Notes: generated by a model from the letters alone, not told the origin. A stretch of DNA of 64,000 nt from RYN-230 sp963829725 (GCA_963829725.1 CAWHJW010000012.1:186001-250000), one strand, 5' to 3'. Positions 43,138 to 52,494 are shown, counted from the first letter of the stretch. Translations and numbers: made by a program.

Positions 43138-45016
43138 CCCGCGGCCGCTGCTGGCCGCCTACCGCCAGCACCTGGAGCGCACAGGCCGGGGCAACACCTC
43201 CTACTGGCAGGCCGCCCGCAGCTTCTTCTCCCGCTGGCCCGACCCGGCGATGTGGGCGGCCGAGCCGCTGGAGATCCAGCTGTCGGCGAACTCGGCTACC
43301 CGGCCGCTGATCACGTTCCTGCTGCTGCACGGGCACCTGCGGCCCGGCTATGACTACCTGCTGGAACGCAAGTTTTCCAGCCTGTGGCGGGAGCTGGATG
43401 ACTCTCCGGTCGCCAGCGACCTGGCCCGGTTCCGCGCGGCCGCGGCCGAGCTCGGGTTCAGCGACCGCTACCTGATCGCCAGCGCCTCCCAGGTCCCGGC
43501 CCGGCTGCTGATCCAGACTGGCCGCAAGCTCGGCCAGCTGACAATGGCCGACCTCGAAGAATTCGCCGCAGCATGCCGGGAACGCGAGCAGCGCACCGGG
43601 GACGGCTGGCGGCACTATAAGTCCGGGCTCAGCTTCACCCACCAGGTCCTGTTCCACCTCGGCATCGTGCCCACGCCGCCACAGTCCGGGCCGAAACCGC
43701 AGGCCTTCGCGGACCGGCTCGCCGGCATCACCCCGCCGATCGCCGGGGCCATGACGGCCTACCTGGAACGCAAGATGGCCACCTGCAAGCCCAAGACCGT
43801 CTCCAGCCTGGCCACCCGGCTGATGCACTTCGGCAGGTTCCTCACCGGAACCGACCCCGGCCTGGTCACGCTGGCCGCGCTGGACCGGCGCCGCCATATC
43901 GAGCCCTGGCTGGCCAGCCTGCCCAGCGCGCCGAACACCAAGAACGACAGCGTGATCACCATCGGCGAACGCCACTGCCGGGTGCTTGCGGTGGCGAACT
44001 TCCTCACCGACATCACCGCCTGGGGCTGGGATGACGCACCCGCCCGGCAGCTGATCTTCCCCGGTGACACCCCGCGGCTGCCCCGGGTCCTGCCGCGTTA
44101 CCTGCCCGCCGACGCTGACCGGCGCCTCACCGAAGGGCTCCGCGGCTCACCGTATGAGCTGGCCGCCTCTGCGCTGCTGCTCCAGCGCGCCTGCGGGCTG
44201 CGCATCGGCGAACTCCTCGACCTTGAACTTGACTGCGTGCACGAGGTCCCCGGCTCTGGCGCCTGGCTGAAAGTGCCGCTCGGCAAGCTCGACAGCGAAC
44301 GGATGGTCCCGCTCGATGAGGAAACCCTCGCCCTGGTCGACGAGATCACCGAGATCCGCTCCGCCGGACGCCCGCTGCCTCATCCGCGATACGGCCGGCC
44401 CGCCCAGTTCCTGCTCACCCATCACGGGCGGCGGCTATCCCAGCGTGCGCTGCGCGAGGAACTCGACCGCGCTGCCGGAGCCGCCGGCCTCGGCCACGTG
44501 ACCCCGCACCAGCTCAGGCACACATATGCCACCGCCATGGTGAACGCGGGGGTGTCGTTGCAGGCACTGATGGCGCTGCTCGGCCACGTCTCAGCCGAGA
44601 TGAGCCTCCGCTACGGCAAGCTGTTCGACACCACAGTCCGGGCCGAATACGAACGCGCCCTCACCCTTGCCAAGCAGCGGCTCGGGACCCTGCCGGCAGG
44701 CCGCACCAGTCTTCCCCTCGCCGGCATCACCGCTGCCGCAGCATGGAAAGACACCCCGGCGATCAAGTCCCGGCTGGCCGGCGGATTCTGCCTGCGCGCC
44801 CCCGCCCAGGGCGCCTGCGCCTATGCCAACATCTGCGAGCACTGCCCGAACTTCCGCACCGACACCGGCTACCTGCCCGTGCTCGCCGCCCAGAAAGCCG
44901 ACACCGAGCAGCTCGCCGAAGACGCCGAGGCCCGCGGCTGGATCAGCGAAGCCGACCGCCACCGCAAGCTCATCGCCCGCCTCGACAACCTCATCAGCAA
45001 GGCCCAGGCCGGATGA
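43103..45016 (+). CDS. tnpB: Tn554-type tyrosine recombinase B
   Basis: A 637-residue recombinase. The catalytic part covers about residues 330-540: Arg in ACGLRIGELLDLE, Lys in VPLGKLDSERMVPL, box II HQLRHTYAT, and LLGHVSAEMSLRYGKL with the Tyr nucleophile. A Cys-rich segment CAYANICEHCPNF near the C-terminus is typical of TnpB-like long recombinases and may bind zinc. It overlaps tnpA by 35 bases and tnpC by 4 (ATGA), so all three are translated as a unit. Confidence 0.92.
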   Translation: MRLVTVCVPGADPRPLLAAYRQHLERTGRGNTSYWQAARSFFSRWPDPAMWAAEPLEIQLSANSATRPLITFLLLHGHLRPGYDYLLERKFSSLWRELDDSPVASDLARFRAAAAELGFSDRYLIASASQVPARLLIQTGRKLGQLTMADLEEFAAACREREQRTGDGWRHYKSGLSFTHQVLFHLGIVPTPPQSGPKPQAFADRLAGITPPIAGAMTAYLERKMATCKPKTVSSLATRLMHFGRFLTGTDPGLVTLAALDRRRHIEPWLASLPSAPNTKNDSVITIGERHCRVLAVANFLTDITAWGWDDAPARQLIFPGDTPRLPRVLPRYLPADADRRLTEGLRGSPYELAASALLLQRACGLRIGELLDLELDCVHEVPGSGAWLKVPLGKLDSERMVPLDEETLALVDEITEIRSAGRPLPHPRYGRPAQFLLTHHGRRLSQRALREELDRAAGAAGLGHVTPHQLRHTYATAMVNAGVSLQALMALLGHVSAEMSLRYGKLFDTTVRAEYERALTLAKQRLGTLPAGRTSLPLAGITAAAAWKDTPAIKSRLAGGFCLRAPAQGACAYANICEHCPNFRTDTGYLPVLAAQKADTEQLAEDAEARGWISEADRHRKLIARLDNLISKAQAG

Positions 45017-45330
45017 GCCGCCCCGGAGCCCTGGCCCGGACCGAGCAGGCCTGCACCGACCTCGCCGCATCCGGGCAGCCCGTCACCTTCACCGCCGTCG
45101 CCGCCCGGGCCGGCATCGGCCGCGCCACCCTCTACCGTGACCCCGCACTACGCGCCATCATCGATGGCCACCGCCAGCAGGCCGCCAGCGCAAACACCCT
45201 CACCGGCCTCGCCGCCGACATCGCAGCCCTGCACACCGCGATCGAAGCCGTCGCAGCTCGCGTCCGCCGCCACGAAGAACAACTCCGCCAGCTCAAGCGC
45301 GCCAGCGCCCCGGCAGTACCCCGGCAGTAA
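45013..45330 (+). CDS. tnpC: Tn554 TnpC-like accessory protein (DUF6262-like)
   Basis: A 105-residue small protein starting in the ATGA overlap with tnpB. An N-terminal TetR-like HTH (VTFTAVAARAGIGRATLYRD) precedes a coiled coil (AADIAALHTAIEAVAARVRR). TnpC of Tn554 is not essential for transposition but affects its frequency and orientation. Here it ends about 50 bases before the right end of the element. Confidence 0.88.
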   Translation: MSRPGALARTEQACTDLAASGQPVTFTAVAARAGIGRATLYRDPALRAIIDGHRQQAASANTLTGLAADIAALHTAIEAVAARVRRHEEQLRQLKRASAPAVPRQ

Positions 45331-45380
45331 ATTGATTAACCGGCCAACGGATAACTCCAGGCCTATTAGCCGGTTAATGC

Positions 45381-45593
45381 TTCGACAACGCCCTCGCCGA
45401 GAGCTTCTTCGCCTCACTCAAAGGCGAGCTCACCGACCTGCAGGCCTGGCCAAGCCGGGCCGCCGCCCGCCGCGCGATCGTCGAGTACATCGGCTGGTAC
45501 AACGGGGCCCGCCTGCACAGCACCCTCGGCTACCAAAGCCCCGCCGAATTCGAGGCCGCAAACGGAAAGGAGGACCTCGGGCAAGTAGCCTGA
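45381..45593 (+). pseudogene. IS3-family transposase, right piece
   Basis: Encodes FDNALAESFFASLKGELTDL, VEYIGWYNGARLHSTLGYQS and PAEFEAANGKEDLGQVA then stop, the C-terminus of IS3 OrfB with the catalytic Glu in ESFFASLK. With the piece at 41862-41948 it forms an uninterrupted reading frame once the Tn554-like element is removed. Confidence 0.9.
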
Positions 45594-45787
45594 CAAGCCA
45601 TCAGCCCTGTCCGTCAAAGCGGGACAACCCCATTGGTGCGGCGAGCTGCCGAGGACGGAACCAAGGCGAAGCCAGCGGCTGCGGGGTTGCATAGCGTGGC
45701 CTCCGGGTGCTGCGGCCGGTCCTGAATGGACGGCTGTGGCAGCGACAGCGAGTAGGTAGTGCGTGCAGTGTCCGTCAATACGGCGAC

Positions 45788-45824
45788 GGCACTTGCATGG
45801 CCCGATGTGGGCCATGCAAGTGCC
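45788..45824. terminator. Hairpin terminator of the secreted-protein gene
   Basis: GGCACTTGCATGGCCC and its exact complement flank GATGT. It lies 65 bases past the stop of the minus-strand gene at 45889. Confidence 0.65.
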
Positions 45825-45888
45825 CGCTGGTGCTTTGGCCTGGTGTGCTTGTCAGGTCAGGGCGCGGCAGGCTGGAGCTTTGTGCGCT

Positions 45889-46656
45889 CTACTCGAAGAA
45901 GGTCCGGAAGCTCGCACCGCCGTTCGTCAGGTTGTTCGGGGCGGCGACCAGGTCGCCGCCGGACTGGAAGGCGAGCAGCTTGTGGTGCACCCACCACGAC
46001 CACAGCGTCGCGGGGTGGCTGTTGTAGCTGACCAGCACCACACCGTTGTAGGCGGCGATCTTTACGGGCATCGCTTGGGGCCGCGTGTGCGAGTAGGACG
46101 CGTCCCACGGTGAGCTGCCGAACTCGGTCCCCACCCGGGCCTGGGTGAACGACTGCCGCTCCGGGGTGACTTTATAGGTCGAGAAGAACTGAGGTCCTCC
46201 GTTGTCAGCCCATCCGTTCATGTTCAGGCCGACCCCCCATATGTATTCGATACGCAGGTTCAACTCTTCACCAAACCCAAAGGGTTGGAATCCTGTGGCG
46301 TTCGGATTCGAGGCGATCACCTGGTGGGTGCTGCGGTCATAGATCGTGGCATAGGGTGTGTAGCTCTTGCCTGACGTGCTGGCCGTGACGCCGAAGGTGA
46401 CCACTACGTCAGAGGACCAGAGCTGGAGGCTGTGGCGGTAGCTGGCGACCATGCCCGCGTACTGCGTGGGGTTGCGCAGGTAGACGTGCGCGTTGATGAT
46501 CTTGAACTGTGCGTTGGTGGCGACGTACCCGGCCATCTCCGGGCTGATCCACCTGGAGCCGGTGCTGGCCCCTGCGGGTGCCGCCAGCGCGAATACGGCG
46601 GCAACCGCCGCCCCGATCGCTAGCGTCACGCGCCAGCGCATGCTGCTGATAGACAT
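45889..46656 (-). CDS. Secreted protein of unknown function
   Basis: A 255-residue protein with a clear Sec signal peptide (MRWRVTLAIGAAVAAVFALA, cleavage probably after APAGA at about residue 30). The mature part is rich in aromatic and beta-branched residues (VVVTFGVTAS, EELNLRIEYIWGVGLNM, NGVVLVSYNSHPATLWSWWV), suggesting a beta-sandwich. No Cys pair or catalytic motif is evident, and I do not recognise a family. It is an isolated gene between IS remnants, with its own downstream hairpin. Confidence 0.8.
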   Translation of the reverse strand: MSISSMRWRVTLAIGAAVAAVFALAAPAGASTGSRWISPEMAGYVATNAQFKIINAHVYLRNPTQYAGMVASYRHSLQLWSSDVVVTFGVTASTSGKSYTPYATIYDRSTHQVIASNPNATGFQPFGFGEELNLRIEYIWGVGLNMNGWADNGGPQFFSTYKVTPERQSFTQARVGTEFGSSPWDASYSHTRPQAMPVKIAAYNGVVLVSYNSHPATLWSWWVHHKLLAFQSGGDLVAAPNNLTNGGASFRTFFE

Positions 46657-46997
46657 CGATCTGCCCTCCCGTGCTCGTCTGAGCGGGCGGATCGTCCCAG
46701 CGGGGAAACTGCCCCACGCGGACGGTGCCTGGCAGCAGGCATCGGCCCATGGGGAACCGGGCCGACCCTTCTCGTTAATACGGTCCCACCGGTCACAGCT
46801 GAGTCTCAGGGCCGAAACGCATCAACGCCTGGCTGAACGTCCCGAAGCGGCCTTCAGGCCACAAACAGAGACCTTGAGCCTGACAGGCAAGGCTCTGGCC
46901 AGGTCCACGTCGGGTTGTGTGTGCCGAAAATGTCGTCATGGTCCTGACCAGCAGGGTTGCCTCCCGGCAGTCTGGCCGTGATGATCACCGCTCATGT
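46657..46997. other. Upstream region of the secreted-protein gene
   Basis: About 340 bases. No gene is visible. TTGTGTGTGCCGAAAATGTCG at 46914-46934 resembles the outer end of the integrase-core insertion sequences, so a short remnant of one may lie here. Confidence 0.45.
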
Positions 46998-48206
46998 TGT
47001 GGGTGCCGGAAATCGTGTCGCCCGCGCTTGAGCTGGGATCCTGCGCCCGGGACCGGTCTCGGAGACTAGCAGCGGGGCCAGCGCTGGCTACGGCACGATC
47101 AGCTCTCGTGACCTTCCGCCTGCTCTACCTGATATTCGTGCGGTTGTGCGGCTGGCTGGCCCTGCTGCCCCGCTCCGATAGTGCCAAGAACACCGAGATC
47201 CTGGTAGCTGCGCCACCAGATCGCCGTTCTGCAACGCCAGGTCAGATCATCGCGGCTGTCCTGGGCCGACCGGGCGATCCTGGCCGCCCTTACCCGGCGG
47301 CTGCCTACCGCGCGCCGCCGCCAGCTGTCCCTGATCATCACCCCTCGCACGCTCCTGCGCTGGCACGCCGAGTTGGTCAGGCGCCGCTGGACCTATCCGC
47401 GGCGGACACCCGGACGGCCGCGCACGGGCCCGGCGATCCGCCGACTCGCGCTGGAAATGGCCCGCGACAACCCGGCCTGGGGCTACCGGCGGATCTGCGG
47501 CGAACTGACCGGCCTCGGATACAAGATCGCGCCCTCCACCATCTGGCAGATCCTCAAGGCCGCCGGAATCGACCCTGCACCACAACGCACAGCCGCCAGC
47601 TGGAAACAGTTTCTGTCCGCCCAGGCCAAGACGATCGCCGCGATTGATTTCTTCCACGTCGACACCATTTTTCTCCGCCGGCTCTACGTGCTGTTCGTCA
47701 TCGAGCACCACCATCGCCGCATCCAGCTCGCCGGCGTCACCGCTCACCCCACCGCCGCATGGACGGTGCAGCAGGCCCGGAACACGCTGATGGACTTCGC
47801 CGAGCGCACCGACGGCTTGAAGTTCCTGATCAGGGACCGGGATTCCAAGTACACCGACGCGTTCGACGCGGTATTCACCGCGACCGGCATGCGGATTATC
47901 AAGACGCCTGTACGGGCGCCGCGGGCGAACGCGATCTGCGAGCGCTGGATCGCCAGCGCGCGGCGTGAGTGCACCGACCGCATCCTCATCACCGGCCGGG
48001 ACATCTCCACCACGTCCTCAGCGAATACGCCGATCACTACAACACCCACCGGCCGCACCGCGCCCTCAGCCAGCAACCACCCGACGGCAGAACCCACATC
48101 GCGCCCGCCGACGACAACTTCCGCGTCCGAAGACGCGCCCGCCTCGGCGGCCTGATCCACGAGTACTCGCAGGTCGCATGAGGTGACACCATTATCGGCA
48201 CCCACA
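46998..48206 (+). mobile_element. Integrase-core insertion sequence
   Basis: TGTGGGTGCCGGAAATCGTGTC at 46998 matches the complement of the right end GACACCATTATCGGCACCCACA (48185-48206). The 1.2-kb unit holds one frameshifted transposase gene. I see no target duplication. Confidence 0.7.
47108..48181 (+). pseudogene. Integrase-core (rve) transposase with two frameshifts
   Basis: VTFRLLYLIFVRLCGWLALL and SAKNTEILV begin the protein. An indel near 47210 shifts the frame before RHQIAVLQRQVRSSRLSWAD. The core then runs openly: WGYRRICGEL, IDFFHVDTIFLRRLYVLFVI (first Asp), KFLIRDRDSKYTDAFDAVF (second Asp), and APRANAICERWIASARREC (Glu). A second indel near 48001 moves the end, HLHHVLSEYADHYNTHRPHR through GGLIHEYSQVA, into another frame. 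Repairing both gives about 358 residues, the normal length. Confidence 0.88.
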
Positions 48207-48739
48207 GGATACTGTCGCGCTGACCAGGCTGTACGTGCTGGTGTTCATCGAGCACGGCACCCGCCGGATTCACATCGGCGGCGTCACCGCCCACCCCACC
48301 GGCGAGTGGACGGTACAGCAGGCCCGCAACCTGGCTCTGGACCTTGGCGACCGGTTCGGGGACTTCCGGTTCCTCATCCGTGACCGCGGATCAAACTTCA
48401 CCCGCTCCTTCGACGCCGTCTTCCAGGCCACCGGCACCACGATCCTATGCACCGCCGTGCAGGCGCCCCGGATGAACGCGATCTGCGAGCGCCTGATCGG
48501 TACCCTGCGCCGGGAGCTCCTGGACCGGGTCCTCATCCTGAACCAGGCGCACCTGCGAGCCGTCCTGGCCGACTACCAGGAGCACTACAACACCGCCCGT
48601 CCCCATCAAGGCCTCGGACAGCGCGTCCCGGACGTTGACCCTGGTTCCCGCGTCACTGCAGCAGACCCCGCCACGTGCCAGATCCGCCGAAAAACCGGTC
48701 CTGAGCGGCCTGATCAACGAGTACGAGCGAGCCGCCTGA
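48207..48739 (+). pseudogene. 5'-truncated second integrase-core transposase
   Basis: The frame begins at the edge of the previous element as DTVALTRLYVLVFIEHGTRR, then FLIRDRGSNFTRSFDAVFQ, QAPRMNAICERLIGTLRREL and ADYQEHYNTARPHQGLGQ. The first 150 residues are absent, and an extra A in an A-run near 48690 shifts the end SGLINEYERAA into another frame. It is a relative, not a copy, of the neighbouring transposase. Confidence 0.88.
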
Positions 48740-49561
48740 AACCGGGGAAGGCACAGGTCAAGGCCGAAATCCTATTTTCGAGCGGCACAGCATCCACGGC
48801 AGCATCCTCGGCCCGTGGCAGACCGTCCAGTACATCGACACCGCCACCAGTGCCCCGGCCGGCCGGATCGTCATGGACGCGTCCGTGCTGCGGGATGCTG
48901 GCCACGACTTCGGCGTGTGGCTCCGCCACCGGTGACCACCCGCCAGCCGACCACACGACCAAAGCAGATTGACACAGATCCGCGGCCGCAGGTACGGCGG
49001 GCGGCCGGCAGGACCCTGACACGGCCTGCCGGGCTGCTCGCCAGGCAGCACAGGAACGGGAACCCGGGCCAGCAACCGCCTAACCGCTCCCGCCCGACCA
49101 CACCGCCAGCGCCGCGAACCCGGCCTCCACACCAACCCCTGTGCGCATCGAGGACTACCCCCATGAGATCAGCACCTCGCCCGCAGACGACGAGCGCCAC
49201 CGGATCGGTGAGCGCCACGGCATCCGCGTGGTCTCGGGATGGGCAGCGGACCTGCGCATGCCCGTGGCCTGTCCCAGGCACAGAACGACCTGCTATGCGC
49301 GTGAGCGCGGTCCGGCACCTGGCCGCCGCCACAAAGCCCCGAACGGCGGCTCGGCGCGCGGTTATCAAGAGCTCTCCGCACCGCTGGCAATTCCGGCCAC
49401 GGTCGAGCAGGCAGGCGGCCAGGCCGTATGTTTATGCGTTGCCAGCGCGGGGCGTGAACGCCCGCTTCTGCCGCGATCTGCACGGCGGCTGGGGCTTCGG
49501 CGGGATCAATTCGCTGGCGGTGCGATGGAGCGCAACAGCGCGGCCAGTTCGCGATCGGGAC
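48740..49561. other. No confirmed gene
   Basis: About 820 bases. Plus-strand translation near 48778-48931 gives a coding-like run ending SAPAGRIVMDASVLRDAGHD and FGVWLRHR, possibly the tail of a lost protein. Another frame from 49141 (VRIEDYPHEISTSPADDERH) also looks partly coding. I cannot assign either. Confidence 0.4.
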
Positions 49562-50011
49562 TTACGTGCTTGCTGTAGAGAGGGCCGCAGGGCGTGCCGC
49601 CAGGCGTATCGCAAGGGCCAGTAGATCCGGCGCCGGGGTGTCGCCTTGGTAGGCCTCGGCCAGGAAGGTGAACTCGTTCATGATCCCGACGACGCTGCGG
49701 TTGGCGGTCTTGGCGAGGCGATAGTCGCGCATCTGGCGCAGTTCCTCATCGATGACCAAGTCTGGGATTTCGTGCGCGGTGAGCACCGCAGAGAGTTGCT
49801 GCGGGAACCTGGCCAGCAAGGTCGCTGCGGGAGCCAGCGGCATCAGCACCGGCAGCAGGGTCGGTTCGCTGACGAACAGCGCGACCTGGGGCTTCCAGAA
49901 CATGGCGGTGGCGTACCACTGGCCCATCAGGGTGGTGGATTGTTCTCCTTCACCCAGGTTGGGCGGGCCGATGCGGTCGAGCAGCTTCTTGGTCGCGCGC
50001 ACGATCAGCAC
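49562..50011 (-). CDS. DUF6933 domain protein
   Basis: A 149-residue protein of unknown function. It resembles the bacterial group annotated DUF6933: the start MLIVRATKKLLDRIG, then MGQWYATAMFWKPQVALFVS, LLPVLMPLAPAATLLARFPQ and NRSVVGIMNEFTFLAE. It has no signal peptide and is probably cytoplasmic. The start is a GTG at 50011. The next gene, an integrase, diverges from it. Confidence 0.75.
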   Translation of the reverse strand: MLIVRATKKLLDRIGPPNLGEGEQSTTLMGQWYATAMFWKPQVALFVSEPTLLPVLMPLAPAATLLARFPQQLSAVLTAHEIPDLVIDEELRQMRDYRLAKTANRSVVGIMNEFTFLAEAYQGDTPAPDLLALAIRLAARPAALSTAST

Positions 50012-50190
50012 CCGCTCATCCTGCCCTAAGCCCAGGCCGATGCCCGACGGACGCCGGCCAGTCTTCCTCGCCCTTCAGGTGGCGGAGCAGTGGTTGGTGA
50101 CCATCGGCTCGTGAACGTAGTAACTGTTCGCCGCGCCTGGCGTGTTCGCAAGGGTTCGTCGGCGGGCAGCGGCAGGCGCAATGTCTGGGC

Positions 50191-51117
50191 ATGACGAACT
50201 TCACCGAACTGCTGCCTGTCTTGTCCGATCAACCGGTGCCGTTCACTGACCAGCTGCGGCTGGCGGTGGCTGCATACCTGGCCCGTTTCAAGGGCGCCTC
50301 CCGCTACCACACCGAGTCCGACCTGCGCTGCTACCTGGCCTGGTGCGCCGAACGCGGCCTGGATCCGCTAGCCGCGCGTCGCCCGCACCTGGAGCTGTAC
50401 ATCCGGTGGATGCAGGAAATCCGCCGCTTCAAGCCCTCCACCGTCTCCCGGCGGTTCTCCGTCACCGCCGGGTTCTACCGCACCTGTGTCATCGATGGCC
50501 TGCTGGAGCATTCACCCGCTGGGCACGTCCGCCGGCCCTCCGTCCCGCCGGAGTCGCCGACCTTGGGGTTCACCCACCTGCAGTTCGAGGCCCTGCTCAC
50601 CGCGGCTCGCGAATCGTCGAACCCGTCCGACTTCGCCCTGGTAGCCATGCTCGGGCTGCTCGGCCTGCGGATCTTCGAAGCCACCGCAGCCGACATCGCA
50701 GACCTTGGCGAAGAGCACGGTCACCGGGTGCTACGTGTGTGCGGCAAAGGCACCAAGGTCGTGCTGGTTCCGCTGCCGCCAGCGGTCGGGCGGGCTATCG
50801 ACCGCGCGACCGGCACCCGCACCAGCGGGCCGATCCTGCTCAACAGTCGCGGCGCCCGGATGGACCGCCACGCCGCGACCCGCCGCCTGAGGCGCCTTGC
50901 CGGGACAGCGGGAGTGCGGATTGCCAGGCCGCATCCTCACACGCTCCGCCACACCTTCGTCACGACCATGCTCGACGCGGGCGTGGATCTCCGGGACGTC
51001 CAGATCGCCGCCCGGCACGCCGATCCACGGACCACAATGCGTCACGACCGGGCCCGAAAGAACCTCGACCGCCATCCGAACTACATCCTGGCCGCCTACA
51101 TGGCCTCCGGAACTTGA
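50191..51117 (+). CDS. XerC/phage-type integrase with a His at the catalytic Tyr
   Basis: A 308-residue tyrosine-recombinase-fold protein. The core-binding domain covers about residues 18-105. The catalytic Arg is in LLGLRIFEAT, Lys in VCGKGTKVVLVPL, box II is HTLRHTFVTTM and the next His is in AARHADPRTTM. The nucleophile position, normally RYDRAR followed by NLDRHPNY in this family, reads RHDRAR: codon 285 is CAC (51043-51045) where TAC is expected. Without the Tyr it should not cleave DNA. The rest is intact, so the change is a recent mutation, a sequencing error, or a protein that only binds DNA. Confidence 0.88.
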   Translation: MTNFTELLPVLSDQPVPFTDQLRLAVAAYLARFKGASRYHTESDLRCYLAWCAERGLDPLAARRPHLELYIRWMQEIRRFKPSTVSRRFSVTAGFYRTCVIDGLLEHSPAGHVRRPSVPPESPTLGFTHLQFEALLTAARESSNPSDFALVAMLGLLGLRIFEATAADIADLGEEHGHRVLRVCGKGTKVVLVPLPPAVGRAIDRATGTRTSGPILLNSRGARMDRHAATRRLRRLAGTAGVRIARPHPHTLRHTFVTTMLDAGVDLRDVQIAARHADPRTTMRHDRARKNLDRHPNYILAAYMASGT

Positions 51118-51378
51118 CCGACCCCGCATCGCCCACGGCCCACCGTCAGGGACGTCCGGCATTGCCGAATTGAGGGCGTATGCACCATCGTATGCTTATG
51201 CGCAGCCCAGCATGATCATTCGCCGCCCGCAATTCGTTCGGAGGGATCTGGTCAGCCACTCGATTCACCTCCGCGGCGGCTAGATCGCCGAATACGAGCG
51301 GCGGACGGACAAGGCGAACATGCAGGTCACCGTACACAGATCATCTTGTTCGGGGCGTCCTTAGCGCCTGTCACGCGC

Positions 51379-51773
51379 TCAGGCGCTGGCGTTCAGCGGC
51401 CGCCCGTGCCTGGCGCAAGCGGCGGCCAGCCGCTGGTGGAACCAGACGGTCTCGTAGCCGTCGGTGCCCCGCGCGCTGCGCAGCTTGACGGCAAGATCGG
51501 CGTAGGCCGTGCCGGTGGTGCGCAGGTCCGGCCAGCGCGAGCCGACGAACTGAGCGCGGATCTTCGGGTAGTCGGTGATGGCGGCGTGGTGGGTGCTCGA
51601 CAGCGAGGTGCAGCCGGTGCTAGGCAGCTGTCTGGCGGTGACGCTTGCTGACTGAAGTGCTGGCCTGGACGGGTTTGCGTCGTGGCGCCGTGTACCGCTC
51701 CAGTGATACCCCAAACGGACAGCACCAGGCCCGCGCCGACCGCTCCGATCGCCAGCTTTGTACGCGTCATCAT
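51379..51773 (-). pseudogene. Small secreted protein with a frameshift
   Basis: A signal peptide (MMTRTKLAIGAVGAGLVLSV ... AVHGA) is read in one frame to FSQQAS near 51640. The next frame continues as VTARQLPSTGCTSLSSTHHA, AAITDYPKIRAQFVGSRWPD and LRTTGTAYADLAVKLRSA to the stop at 51379. Together they make about 131 residues, mostly helical in the mature part. The start ATGATG overlaps the stop of the preceding small gene. I do not recognise a family. Without the indel it would be a secreted partner of the two small genes upstream. Confidence 0.65.
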
Positions 51774-52084
51774 GGCGGTGGCCCTTCCCTCCGGCGGCCG
51801 GCGTCAGTGGCAGGGGTGGTCGTCAGACGCCCAGTGGGGTCAGCTATCCAGGGCGCCTGCAGCTCGAGCATTCGCCGGTTCGCGTAGTTCATCTCGGCTA
51901 CCGTCAGGCGGAGCCGGTACCACAGGCACCGGAGCCGTTCGCGGCCGGTCCAGGAGACCGTCTTCTCCAGTTGCCGCCTGCGGACGCGGGCCGGGCCGGG
52001 GGCGGGGCTCGCCGTGGCTGCCGCACCCGGTGCGGGCAGGCGGCCTGGGCGTTGCTGATCTGGTGGGGGAGGATTCCGGGGCAA
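51770..52084 (-). CDS. Small actinobacterial protein, TTG start
   Basis: A 104-residue protein. The TTG start is supported by AAGGAGG seven bases upstream. The middle WYRLRLTVAEMNYANRRMLE then LQAPWI looks like a conserved amphipathic helix; both ends are Pro/Arg-rich and probably disordered. Its TGA overlaps the ATG of the secreted protein gene, so the two are coupled. Function unknown. Confidence 0.7.
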   Translation of the reverse strand: MPRNPPPPDQQRPGRLPAPGAAATASPAPGPARVRRRQLEKTVSWTGRERLRCLWYRLRLTVAEMNYANRRMLELQAPWIADPTGRLTTTPATDAGRRREGPPP

Positions 52085-52296
52085 TGTGGCCTCCTTAGTG
52101 GCCGGCCGGGCTTTGCCGGACTGCCTGCTTGGGATCGGAAGCTGGTGAGCTCAGCGGGGCTGGTATCGCGGCTGGCTTCAATATCGCGAGCGGTGAGGCC
52201 ACGAACTGCAGGGTGTGGTCGGCCAGGGGACCGCCGGGGCCGGGCCCGCGACCGCCCAGGGCCGACTCTGGCGTGCCTTGAGCGGCGGTATGCCGG

Positions 52297-52494
52297 TCAT
52301 CGGCTGCCGCCGCCCAGCACGGTGCGCCGGCGGCGCGCCACCACGGCCGGGAGCCCGCGGGCGCGAGGGGCGCGCGGGGAGGGCCGGGAATGGCGGGCCC
52401 GGCCCGCAGCCCGGGCGGGTTCATCACGGTGGGCCTGCCAGTACCGGTCCGCGGTCCAGGTCTGCGCCAGGTAGTACAGGAGTGCTTTGCACAT
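52297..52494 (-). CDS. Small basic protein, first gene of the cluster
   Basis: A 65-residue protein, MCKALLYYLAQTWTADRYWQ then AHRDEPARAAG, with a very Arg-rich second half. CCAAGGAAACAACG upstream of the ATG gives a good ribosome site. It is too short and simple for a family call. It is divergent from the HTH/NB-ARC/TPR regulator and heads the small-protein cluster. Confidence 0.6.
   Translation of the reverse strand: MCKALLYYLAQTWTADRYWQAHRDEPARAAGRARHSRPSPRAPRARGLPAVVARRRRTVLGGGSR

Larger units (their letters stand above)
41949..45380 (+). mobile_element. Tn554-like element (tnpA-tnpB-tnpC) inserted in an IS3 gene
   Basis: About 3.43 kb. It carries two overlapping tyrosine recombinases and a small third gene in the order and arrangement of Tn554. 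TGC stands at both junctions (41946-41948 and 45378-45380), so the exact ends are ambiguous by three bases. Both ends carry the motif ACCGGCCAA (near 41955 and 45340), and the right end has ATTAACCGGC paired with GCCGGTTAAT. There is no passenger gene. Confidence 0.85.

Noticed and set aside
42049..45330. A recombinase-in-trio (RIT) element
   Set aside because: Only two of the three genes are tyrosine recombinases; the third is a small HTH/coiled-coil protein, which fits the Tn554 arrangement better.
52095..52427. A 110-residue minus-strand frame between two small genes
   Set aside because: Most of it is a shadow of the 65-residue gene in another frame; only its last 45 residues lie in free sequence, with no family resemblance.
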